Positions 16,054 to 25,807 of a stretch of DNA of 40,366 nt are shown here, one piece after another. The notes under the pieces are model-generated. The model saw only the letters and a program-made list of their open reading frames with translations. It was not told where the DNA came from and searched no databases. The DNA is taken from positions 1 to 40,366 of the forward strand of contig CAMDJP010000026.1 of NCBI GenBank assembly GCA_945900775.1, in the 5' to 3' direction. Source of the DNA: Akkermansia muciniphila. Lineage in GTDB: Bacteria; Verrucomicrobiota; Verrucomicrobiia; Limisphaerales; SIAT01. Positions within the stretch are counted from its first letter, which is position 1. Every line of letters starts with the position of its first letter. The position numbers were made by a program, and so were the translations under genes.

Positions 16054-17783
16054 CACGGTTTACGGAAAACGTGTATGGCCTTGGCGCTGAGACCCCATTC
16101 CGCAATGGGATTTTTTCCGGGGAGAATCTTGCCGGGGTTCATGATGTTCTTCGGATCGAGTCCGGTCTTGAGCGCGCGAACGGCATGAAGACCGGCGGGC
16201 GAGAGGTCCTCTTCAATCCATGGCAGGTGCTCGGTACCGACGGCATGATGATGCGAGAGCGTGCCGCCGTGTTTGAGGAAGGCGTCCTCGGCCGCTTTCT
16301 TCACGTAGAGATATTGCTCAAGCTCGCGGCCGCGGTGCGGCGCCGCACCGAAGGTGAAGTAGAGGCTCGCGCCGGCGTGGTAGTTGTGGCTGACGTGGCA
16401 ACCGACCCACGGCGGACTGCCCGTGTCGCGGATGGCCTGCGCGATAGCATCGCTGGTCTTCGCATGGAGGTTGAGCAGATTACTCCAAACGGTCGCAGTC
16501 TCGCTGACATCAGCAATGATGCCGCGATCCATCACGAAGTCGCGCAGGTGGGGGAAGTCGTACTTGCTCTTCTCAAACGAGCGGCCGGGGCTGTCGCCAA
16601 GACTAGCGGCACCGTGGTTGCGATAGATATCGTTCACCTCGGCGCGACGTTGACGGAAGGCGGCGGGCTCGCCTTCGAAGGCCGTGATCATCATGCAGCA
16701 CTTCGCGAAATCAATCCTCTTCACGTGGCGCAGATACCATTTCATCGCGTTGGCGATCCGCTGCTTGAAAGGCGTGGTGCGCTGCTTGAAGGCGAAGGAA
16801 AGCTGCGTCTTGAAAGGGTCGTTGAGCCGCGTGATCACAGGCATGAGATCTCGCCGCACGCACTCGTAGACAGCCGCCACACCGCTCTCGAAGTCGGGAA
16901 AAAGGTAGCCGTAGTAGGCCTTGCGCTCGGGCAGGCGGTGTACGCGCATCGCCGCCTCGGTGATGACGCCGAGAATCCCTTCGCTGCCGATGCAGAGATG
17001 GTTCACGTCGATGCCATTCGAGCACTTCGGCACCGTGCGCGTCACGATGGTGCCGCTGGGCGTGACCATGCGGAGCGACACGACCATGTCCTCGATCTTG
17101 CCGTACTTGTCGCTCTGCATGCCAGCCGAGCGCGTGGCGATCCAGCCGCCGAGCGTGGAATGCAGGAAGGAATCAGGGAAATGTCCGAGCGTGACGCCGT
17201 GCGATTGCAGCTGCGCCTCCATGTCGTCGCCCAGCGCGCCGGGCTGAAGGCGCGCGACGAGCGAATGTGCGTCGACCTCGAGCACACGATTCATTCGGCC
17301 CATATCCAGCGAGACAACCATCCGGCCGTAGGCGTCCTTTGATTCAAGGCAGCCAGCGATGTTCGAGCCGCCGCCGAACGGAATCAGCACCACCTCGTGT
17401 GAGTGGGCCGCGGTGACGATGGCGACGACGTCCGCCTCGCTTTCAGGATAAACGACGAGGTCCGGCGCGTGGCTCACGAGGCCGCGGCGCAGGCGCCAAA
17501 GGTCGCGGAAACTCTTGCCGGCGGCGTGGACGAGCCGCTCCATTTTGTCGTCGCGGAACTGGTCGGGCTTGAGCGCGCGCCGCGCGTCGGTGAGGAACTG
17601 CTCGTGCCGTTTCGCTGCGGGAAGCTGGATGCTCTCGAAGGTGACTGGCGGCGTCATCTCCGTCTCGGTGATACCGAGTTGCGTGGCGAGATAAGGCCAG
17701 ACGCCGGGACGATCGGAGATATCGAAGGAAGCGCCTTCATCGCCCCACCCCCACCACTTCATGTGTTTTACTTCAGCGGGCAT
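16053..17783 (-). CDS. agpS-like: Alkyl-dihydroxyacetonephosphate synthase-type FAD enzyme (AGPS family)
   Basis: Flavoprotein of the VAO/PCMH superfamily resembling AGPS, which swaps the acyl chain of acyl-DHAP for a fatty alcohol and so creates the ether bond. Family signs are the N-terminal KWWGWG (9-14), the FAD loop PFGGGSN (135-141), GHFPDSFLHSTLGGWIATRSAGM, SHNYHAGASLYFTF with Tyr468 (the AGPS active-site tyrosine region), and the His triplet HHHAVG at 511-513. The 576 residues match the catalytic core without a peroxisomal leader. ATG 17783 overlaps plsC by 11 bases; ATG 17762 (starting MKWWGWG) is also possible. A D-lactate dehydrogenase-like oxidase is the main alternative, but the HHH and SHxYxAGA motifs argue against it. 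Confidence 0.82.
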   Translation of the reverse strand: MPAEVKHMKWWGWGDEGASFDISDRPGVWPYLATQLGITETEMTPPVTFESIQLPAAKRHEQFLTDARRALKPDQFRDDKMERLVHAAGKSFRDLWRLRRGLVSHAPDLVVYPESEADVVAIVTAAHSHEVVLIPFGGGSNIAGCLESKDAYGRMVVSLDMGRMNRVLEVDAHSLVARLQPGALGDDMEAQLQSHGVTLGHFPDSFLHSTLGGWIATRSAGMQSDKYGKIEDMVVSLRMVTPSGTIVTRTVPKCSNGIDVNHLCIGSEGILGVITEAAMRVHRLPERKAYYGYLFPDFESGVAAVYECVRRDLMPVITRLNDPFKTQLSFAFKQRTTPFKQRIANAMKWYLRHVKRIDFAKCCMMITAFEGEPAAFRQRRAEVNDIYRNHGAASLGDSPGRSFEKSKYDFPHLRDFVMDRGIIADVSETATVWSNLLNLHAKTSDAIAQAIRDTGSPPWVGCHVSHNYHAGASLYFTFGAAPHRGRELEQYLYVKKAAEDAFLKHGGTLSHHHAVGTEHLPWIEEDLSPAGLHAVRALKTGLDPKNIMNPGKILPGKNPIAEWGLSAKAIHVFRKP

Positions 17784-18522
17784 TAGCCTGTTCCGTTGCG
17801 AGTTGCCGTAGTCGAAGGGTCAACTCATCGGTCACCTTCGCATAGGTCTGGAGGTCCTTTTGCCCATCGATCCGGCTCTTGGCGAGGAAATCGCTGGGAA
17901 CAATCGGCGCACCGACGCGCATCATGATTCGCGTGGAACGGACTAGCTTCACCCCCTTGGGCAGCGCGCGGAAGGTGCCATCGATGTGCACAGGCACGAG
18001 CGGGATGCCGAGCTCGACGGCGATCATCGCAGCGCCTTTCTTGAGCGGCTGCAGCTCGCCGGTCATCGAGCGCGTGCCTTCCGGATACATGATGAGGCAG
18101 CGGTCGCCGGCGTGGATGAATTGCTGGCAGGCGCGGAGCACTTCAGCGATGGCGTGGCGGCTGGCCTTACGGTCGGCTGGAATGAGGTTCATCAAGAGCG
18201 GCAAGAAACCATTCCGATTTTTGTTCTCAAAGAAATAGTCCTTCGCCGCGAGCATCGCACAACTGTTGAAGGGTAGACCCGAACCGGTCATCAGCACTAC
18301 GCTATCCATGTGGCTGCAGTGATTGCTGCAGAGAAGGAAGGGCGGCTTGGGAAGGCGCTCGCGGTGAATGACCGTGAGCGGGCACCAGAGGCGGAACAGG
18401 ACGCGGCAGAAGCCGCGAAAGCCCGCGCGCAGGGCACGCTCGCGGAGGCTCGCCGGCGCAAGGTGCAAATTCATCGCCGCCTCGGCGCGGGGCGCTTCGA
18501 GCAGGTGCTTGATGGCCGCCAC
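17773..18522 (-). CDS. PlsC-type acyltransferase (second copy), candidate DHAP acyltransferase
   Basis: A 1-acylglycerolphosphate acyltransferase-like enzyme with HX4D in SNHCSHMDS and YPEGTRS further on. Length is 249 residues from GTG 18522, which touches the stop of the HMG-CoA reductase gene. ATG 18474 gives a shorter form starting MNLHLAPASLRE, which is equally credible. It overlaps the AGPS-like gene by 11 bases. AGPS needs a 1-acyl-DHAP substrate, so this copy is the best local candidate to make it. That assignment is an inference from position, not from residues. Confidence 0.85.
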   Translation of the reverse strand: MAAIKHLLEAPRAEAAMNLHLAPASLRERALRAGFRGFCRVLFRLWCPLTVIHRERLPKPPFLLCSNHCSHMDSVVLMTGSGLPFNSCAMLAAKDYFFENKNRNGFLPLLMNLIPADRKASRHAIAEVLRACQQFIHAGDRCLIMYPEGTRSMTGELQPLKKGAAMIAVELGIPLVPVHIDGTFRALPKGVKLVRSTRIMMRVGAPIVPSDFLAKSRIDGQKDLQTYAKVTDELTLRLRQLATEQANAR

Positions 18523-19779
18523 TTATTTTCTCCCGAATTTGGCGTGAGAAGCCGCGAACTCGTTGCTGATGATGGCGCCGGCCAGCGAAATCTCTAGCGC
18601 CAGCGCGGCGGCGCAGATGATCTCGGCGAGCTTCTTGGAGGAGTCGGGTTCGCCGGCGCAGCCGAGCAGTTTGAGATTGTTCTGCTGCTGCAACAGTCGC
18701 GTGGCGCCGCCGACGGTGCCGACAGTGATTGATGGCATTGTAAGGGTGGCGAATAGGTTTTCGCCGCGCCGGTCGAAAGTGGTGATGCCGACCGCATTCT
18801 CCGTCACGCAGGCGACGTCCTGCCCGGTAGCGAGATAGATTGCGGCGAGGCCGTTGGCGACGTGGAGATTAAAACCAAGCACGCCGGCGAGTTGCGAGCC
18901 GAGTTGCTTGTCCGTAGCACATTGGATGACGTCGTCCACGCCGACGCGGAGGACTTTGCGCAGCAGTCGTTCCGGCACGGTGAAGCTGGCAATCACCTGA
19001 TGGCCGCGGCCGTGCAACAGTGTGCGGTGCGTCGGATTCTTGTCGCCGCTGAAATTGCTCTCCACGAGGTAACGTACAGGGCCGAGATGCTGCACCTCGC
19101 CGAGAATCCAGCGGCAGGCCTTGTCGGTGCCGATGGTCACCATATTCTGTCCGGCGGCCTCGGCAGTGTTATAGACGAAGTCGAGGATGACACGGTTGTG
19201 TGCGGGATATTTGTCGATGCGCAGGAGTCGGCCGTGGCGTGTAGTGGATTCAGCGGCGGCCTTGATCTCGGAGAAATGCAGATTAACCCAGTCGATGAAC
19301 TTCACCGACTGCGTCATGTCACTGAAGATGAACACTGGCGCGCGCGAAAGCTCCTGCTTGAAATGGCGTGTAGTGATGCCGCCGGCAAGATGCGTGAGAT
19401 AGCAACCGCGTGTCATCGAGAACGAAAGAGTGCCCTCCACCGTGCAGAGCGGCACATAGAAGTCGCCCTTCGCGAACGAGCCGGCGATTTTCAGAGGGCC
19501 AGCGACAGACATCGGGATGCCGACATAGCCGACATGGTTCTCGATCAACCCCTGGAGTTTTTCCGGTTCATCGAAGACGCCGGAGGAGATGGTCACGCCG
19601 GTGCGTTTCGCGAGCCACTCGCGGCGGTGCGCCGAATCCTCGTTCGTGTAACCGCGCGGCGGAGTGACCTTGTCGTGGCCGTTGGAAGCAGCGTGTTCCG
19701 AGTTGGAAACGGGCGCGCCCTTGCCATTAATCTTGCCGGTGGATGCTGGTGCTGAAAGAGCTCGGTTGACTGCCCTCAT
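18523..19779 (-). CDS. HMG-CoA reductase homologue (class I-like)
   Basis: Homologue of NADPH-dependent 3-hydroxy-3-methylglutaryl-CoA reductase, which makes mevalonate by a four-electron thioester reduction. From ATG 19779 (418 residues) the landmarks are ENHVGYVGIPMSVAGPL (80-96), catalytic Glu115 in TVEGTLS, Lys247 in GDKNP, Asp321 in TGQDV and His412 in AASHAKFGR, plus NAD(P) motif EAAGQNMV and GTVGGAT (354-360). The catalytic quartet is thus intact, though DKK has become DKN and MGMNM has become AGQNM. There is no N-terminal membrane domain. An in-frame TTG at 19887 is a poorer start. No other mevalonate gene is nearby, so its true substrate is open. Confidence 0.85.
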   Translation of the reverse strand: MRAVNRALSAPASTGKINGKGAPVSNSEHAASNGHDKVTPPRGYTNEDSAHRREWLAKRTGVTISSGVFDEPEKLQGLIENHVGYVGIPMSVAGPLKIAGSFAKGDFYVPLCTVEGTLSFSMTRGCYLTHLAGGITTRHFKQELSRAPVFIFSDMTQSVKFIDWVNLHFSEIKAAAESTTRHGRLLRIDKYPAHNRVILDFVYNTAEAAGQNMVTIGTDKACRWILGEVQHLGPVRYLVESNFSGDKNPTHRTLLHGRGHQVIASFTVPERLLRKVLRVGVDDVIQCATDKQLGSQLAGVLGFNLHVANGLAAIYLATGQDVACVTENAVGITTFDRRGENLFATLTMPSITVGTVGGATRLLQQQNNLKLLGCAGEPDSSKKLAEIICAAALALEISLAGAIISNEFAASHAKFGRK

Positions 19780-19830
19780 GGTTGCGGTGGGGTAATAATT
19801 CTGTAACGTCTCGGTGAAAGCTAGGGGGTC

Positions 19831-19875
19831 GGAACGTTTTGTTCCAGCATATTCCCTCGGCCGCGAGGCGAACAA
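19831..19875 (-). promoter_or_regulatory. Candidate promoter with overlapping palindrome for the lipid array
   Basis: On the minus strand TTGTTC (19870-19875) and TATGCT (19846-19851) are 18 bases apart, and a perfect inverted repeat GGAAC-N5-GTTCC (19831-19845) starts directly after the -10. That position would suit a repressor site over the transcript start. Consensus match is mediocre at the -35. The leader to the HMG-CoA reductase ATG would be about 60 bases. Confidence 0.35.
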
Positions 19876-19937
19876 TATCGCGTGCAAAAAAGCATTGCGG
19901 CTTTGCGTCCCGCGCCTCTAGCCTTCTCGCCTGTTGT

Positions 19938-22136
<2,199 letters not shown>

Positions 22137-22173
22137 GGCGCCTCACCGTGCGATCAGTAAAAGGGCGGTTGCC

Positions 22174-22203
22174 TTGACACCAAGGCGCGCTTTGCCGAAT
22201 GAT
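22174..22203 (+). promoter_or_regulatory. Putative promoter of glyS
   Basis: A perfect TTGACA (22174-22179) is followed after 18 bases by AATGAT (22198-22203, four of six). The predicted transcript start is only a few bases before the glyS ATG at 22213, so the mRNA would be almost leaderless. No Shine-Dalgarno is seen before glyS, which agrees. Confidence 0.45.
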
Positions 22204-22212
22204 GCGCGCCTT

Positions 22213-24033
22213 ATGGCTGACCCAAAAGCAACCGCGTTGATGGAGAAGATTGTCTCCCTCTGCAAGCGTCGCGGGTTCATTTTCCAGTCCTCCGAAATCT
22301 ACGGCGGCATCAATGGGTTTTGGGATTACGGTCCGCTGGGCGCGGAGCTTAAGCGCAACGTGAAGGAGTTGTGGTGGCGTCAGATGACGCGCCTGCGCGA
22401 CGACGTGGTGGGGTTGGAGGCGACCATCATCATGCACCCGCAGATCTGGAAAGCCAGTGGCCACGTGGACACGTTCAGCGATCCGATGAGCACGTGTCGG
22501 CATTGCAAAAAGCTGGTGCGCGCCGATCAGGTTTGGGAGCAGTTGCCGGAGAACGCGTGGGCGCAGGCCGTCGCAGAGCTGTGTCCGAGCGGCCACGTGG
22601 ACAGCGCGCGGTTGCTGGGATGGGCGAAGGGCAAAGGGCAGCGTGTTGCGCCGAATCTTGCGCTGGTGCGCAATCCGGAGGTGACGTTGAGCTGGCTGGC
22701 CGAGCGCGTGCAGCAGAATCCCGCGCCGCTGGAAACGAAGGAACTTTATCAGTACTTAGCCACCGAGCAGTTCCCTCAGACAGGATTGGTCACGCCGTGT
22801 CCGCACTGCGGCGGCGAACTCACGGCGCCGCGCCCGTTCAATCTGATGTTCAAGACGCATTACGGGCCGGTGGAGTCGGATGACAATCTCTGCTATCTGC
22901 GGCCCGAGACGGCGCAGGCAATCTTCGTGCAGTTCAAGAATGTGCTGGAGACGTCGCGCCAGAAGGTGCCGTTCGGCATCGCGCAAATGGGCAAGGCGTT
23001 TCGCAACGAGGTCACGCCGCGCAACTACACTTTCCGCAGTCGCGAGTTCGAGCAGATGGAGCTGGAGTTTTTCATCAAGCCCGATGAAGCGGTGGAAGCG
23101 CAGGCGGGGGCGGTCGCTGCAGTGGACGCGGCGGGGCATCCCGGCGAACCGCAAGCCAACTGGGGTTGGCAGATGTGGCACAAGTATTGGGTCGAAGAGC
23201 GCATCAAGTTCTACGAGGGCATCGGCCTGCCGCGCACGACACTTGAGGAATACTGGCAGAAGCCCGAAGAGCTGGCGCACTACGCGCGCGCCTGCGTGGA
23301 CATCCTTTTCAAGTTCCCGTTCGGCACACAGGAGCTCGAGGGCATCGCTGCGCGCAGTGATTATGATTTGAGCCAGCACGAGCGTTGCTCGGGCAAGGCG
23401 ATGGGCGTGTTCGACGAAGAACTGCGGACGGCGTGGGGCAAGTTGCCCAAGGAAAAACAGGATGAGCTTTGGAAACGCTACTTCGAGGCGCGCCGCAAAT
23501 ATCTGGAGCGGACCGGCGAAGTGCCCGAGAAAGCCGCCATCACCGCACGCACGAACGCCGACGGTCTCGCAAAGGGTCAGTACATCCCGCACGTCATCGA
23601 GCCAAGCGCCGGTGTGGACCGCCTCATCCTCGGTCTCATCACGCATGCGTACAGCGAGGTGACGGACACCGATGACAAAGGCAAGAGCGAGACGCGCGTG
23701 ATTATGAAGTTTCATCCGCGCGTCGCGCCGATTAAAATCGCCGTGCTGCCGCTGCTTAAAAACAAGCCCGAGCTGGTAAAGAAAGCGCAGGAAGTCTTTG
23801 CGCTATTGCGCGGCGAGATGAACACGTTCTATGACGAGGCGGGTTCCATCGGCCGCCGCTACGCGCGACAGGACGAAGCGGGCACGCCGTTCTGCATCAC
23901 GATTGATTTCGACACGCTCGGCGAGAAGCCGGAGCTGCTCAACACCGTCACTCTTCGCCACCGCGACGATGGCCAGCAGGAGCGATTGCCCATCGCAGAA
24001 CTGCTTGGCTACCTCCTGCCGAAAATCCGTTAG
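22213..24033 (+). CDS. glyS: Glycyl-tRNA synthetase (single-chain, homodimeric type)
   Basis: Class II aminoacyl-tRNA synthetase that charges tRNA-Gly. This is the eukaryote/Thermus-like alpha2 form, not the bacterial alpha2beta2 GlyQS. Motifs include IYGGINGFWDYGPLG at the start, RPETAQAIFVQFKNVL, the motif 2 region GKAFRNEVTPRNYTFRSREFEQME, and a C-terminal anticodon-binding domain (IKIAVLPLLKN, GRRYARQDEAGTPFCIT). Cys pairs CRHC (near 95) and CPHC (near 200) look like a zinc-binding insertion. Length is 606 residues from ATG 22213, longer than the roughly 500 of Thermus. GH16 follows after two bases. Confidence 0.95.
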   Translation: MADPKATALMEKIVSLCKRRGFIFQSSEIYGGINGFWDYGPLGAELKRNVKELWWRQMTRLRDDVVGLEATIIMHPQIWKASGHVDTFSDPMSTCRHCKKLVRADQVWEQLPENAWAQAVAELCPSGHVDSARLLGWAKGKGQRVAPNLALVRNPEVTLSWLAERVQQNPAPLETKELYQYLATEQFPQTGLVTPCPHCGGELTAPRPFNLMFKTHYGPVESDDNLCYLRPETAQAIFVQFKNVLETSRQKVPFGIAQMGKAFRNEVTPRNYTFRSREFEQMELEFFIKPDEAVEAQAGAVAAVDAAGHPGEPQANWGWQMWHKYWVEERIKFYEGIGLPRTTLEEYWQKPEELAHYARACVDILFKFPFGTQELEGIAARSDYDLSQHERCSGKAMGVFDEELRTAWGKLPKEKQDELWKRYFEARRKYLERTGEVPEKAAITARTNADGLAKGQYIPHVIEPSAGVDRLILGLITHAYSEVTDTDDKGKSETRVIMKFHPRVAPIKIAVLPLLKNKPELVKKAQEVFALLRGEMNTFYDEAGSIGRRYARQDEAGTPFCITIDFDTLGEKPELLNTVTLRHRDDGQQERLPIAELLGYLLPKIR

Positions 24034-24035
24034 CC

Positions 24036-24860
24036 ATGTTTGCCGCACAGAAACGTTGGGTCGCGTGTGCTTTCATTTTCGTTGCGCAAATGCTGACTGC
24101 TGCCGAGCCGTGGAAGCTGATGTGGTCGGACGAATTCAACGGCGCGAAGCTGGATTTCACCAAGTGGGATGTTGAAGAAAACGGCCACGGTGGCGGCAAC
24201 AACGAGCTGCAATATTATGTGGACCGGCCGCAGAACGTGCGCGTGAAGGACGGCCACCTTGTCATCGAAGCATTGCGCGAGTCGTTCAATCAGGCTGGTG
24301 TGCGCAAGGATTTCACCTCCGGCCGCATCCGCACCAAGCACCGCGCGGACTGGAAGTATTGCCGTGTGGAAGTCCGCGCAAAACTGCCGACGGGGCGTGG
24401 TCTGTGGCCGGCCGTGTGGATGTTGCCCAGTGAAGAGAAGTACGGCGGTTGGGCGTCCAGCGGTGAGATTGATATCATCGAGATGGTCGGCCACGAACCG
24501 AACAAGCTCCATGCCACGCTGCATTTCGGCGGGCCCCGGCCGAAGAACCAACAGGCCACCAAAGTGCACACGCTGACGAACGGAACCTTCGCCGATGACT
24601 TTCATGTGTTCGCGATAGAGTGGGAGCGCGATGAGTTCCGCTGGCATCTGGACGGGAAAGAATACGCCAAACAACGCGAGTGGCGCAGCGAGAGCGGCGC
24701 GTTCCCTGCGCCGTTTGACCGGCCGTTCTTCCTCATCATCAACCTCGCGGTCGGCGGCCAGTGGCCCGGCCCGCCCGACAAGCAAACGGAATTCCCACAG
24801 CGCCTGCTAGTGGATTACGTGCGCGTGTATCAGAAGCCAGCGGCCGCCGCCGGCAAATAG
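24036..24860 (+). CDS. Secreted GH16 beta-glucanase (laminarinase-like)
   Basis: Glycoside hydrolase family 16 endo-beta-glucanase, probably acting on beta-1,3 or mixed-linkage glucans outside the cytoplasm. A signal peptide spans about residues 1-23 (ending TAAEP). The mature part opens WSDEFNGAKLDFTKWD. The catalytic signature GEIDIIEMVG gives nucleophile Glu144, Asp146 and acid/base Glu149. Length is 274 residues with no extra binding module. The ATG lies two bases after the glyS stop, so it may ride on the glyS transcript, an odd pairing for a secreted hydrolase. Confidence 0.92.
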   Translation: MFAAQKRWVACAFIFVAQMLTAAEPWKLMWSDEFNGAKLDFTKWDVEENGHGGGNNELQYYVDRPQNVRVKDGHLVIEALRESFNQAGVRKDFTSGRIRTKHRADWKYCRVEVRAKLPTGRGLWPAVWMLPSEEKYGGWASSGEIDIIEMVGHEPNKLHATLHFGGPRPKNQQATKVHTLTNGTFADDFHVFAIEWERDEFRWHLDGKEYAKQREWRSESGAFPAPFDRPFFLIINLAVGGQWPGPPDKQTEFPQRLLVDYVRVYQKPAAAAGK

Positions 24861-24922
24861 CCCGCGCGCGCAGTGTCATTTTCCAGCGTGACCATACCGC
24901 CGCATGTTGGCACACTGCCGAC

Positions 24923-25684
24923 GTGACAACCGCCGAAGCTTCCAAAATCCTCGACCAATTCCGCGCCGGGAAAGTCGACCGCGACACGGTGCTGCGCGTG
25001 ATGCTGGCGGCGCCGGTCGTGGACATCGGCTTTGCACAAGTGGACACGCACCGGGCACTGCGCAAAGGTTTTCCAGAAGTGATTTTCGGCGCAGGCAAAA
25101 CGCCCGCACAAGTCGCCGCCATCGCCGCGCGCCTGTTCGAAGCCAATGATCGCGTGCTCATCACCCGCATCGGGCCGGAGCATGCGCGCGTGTTGAAACG
25201 AAAATTCCCGCACGCCGTCCACCATGAAGCCGCGCGGTGCGTGACAATCCAAAAGAAGCCGTTACCAAAACGTCCCGGTGTCATCGCTGTCGTATGCGCG
25301 GGCACCAGCGACCTGCCCGTGGCGGAGGAAGCCGCGGTCACCGCGGAAATCATGGGCAACTCTGTGGTGAGCATCAACGACGTCGGCGTCGCGGGATTGC
25401 ACCGGTTGCTCGCGCGCGTGGAAGCATTGCGCAGCGTGAACGTCATCATCGCGGTGGCGGGGATGGAAGGGGCGCTGCCGAGTGTCATCGCAGGCCTCGT
25501 CTCCAAGCCGGTCATCGCAGTGCCGACGAGCATCGGCTACGGCGCGAGCTTCGGCGGCATTGCTGCGTTGCTGGGCATGCTCAACAGTTGCGGGAGCGGT
25601 GTGACGGTGGTGAATATCGACAACGGATTTGGCGCGGGCTACGCAGCGAGTCAGATTAACGCGTTGGCGGCGGAAAGCGACTAG
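24923..25684 (+). CDS. larB: LarB, nickel-pincer cofactor biosynthesis carboxylase
   Basis: LarB carboxylates and hydrolyses nicotinic acid adenine dinucleotide, the first step to the nickel-pincer nucleotide of lactate racemase. The sequence has the LarB/AIRC-like core: TTAEASKILDQFRAGKVDRD, GFPEVIFGAGKTP, VCAGTSDLPVAEEAA, VAGMEGALPSVIAGLV and PTSIGYGASFGG. GTG 24923 gives 253 residues, close to the known size; the open frame upstream overlaps GH16 and is not family-like. larC follows 123 bases later. larE and larA are not in the window. Confidence 0.9.
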   Translation: MTTAEASKILDQFRAGKVDRDTVLRVMLAAPVVDIGFAQVDTHRALRKGFPEVIFGAGKTPAQVAAIAARLFEANDRVLITRIGPEHARVLKRKFPHAVHHEAARCVTIQKKPLPKRPGVIAVVCAGTSDLPVAEEAAVTAEIMGNSVVSINDVGVAGLHRLLARVEALRSVNVIIAVAGMEGALPSVIAGLVSKPVIAVPTSIGYGASFGGIAALLGMLNSCGSGVTVVNIDNGFGAGYAASQINALAAESD

Positions 25685-25807
25685 CCCTGGGCGGGATGAG
25701 TAACCGATGGTCGCCGCCGTCCATACCAACATGCGGCTGAGTGCGTCCTTCTTCCCGTCCTTTTTTTGGTTGGCGCGGGGCGGGAGCGCGAGGCTAGGCT
25801 GGCGGCT

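Noticed and set aside
19780-19887. N-terminal extension of the HMG-CoA reductase homologue from a TTG at 19887
   Set aside because: The 36 extra residues are not like the family, the start is TTG without a Shine-Dalgarno, and the stretch covers the likely promoter. ATG 19779 is preferred.
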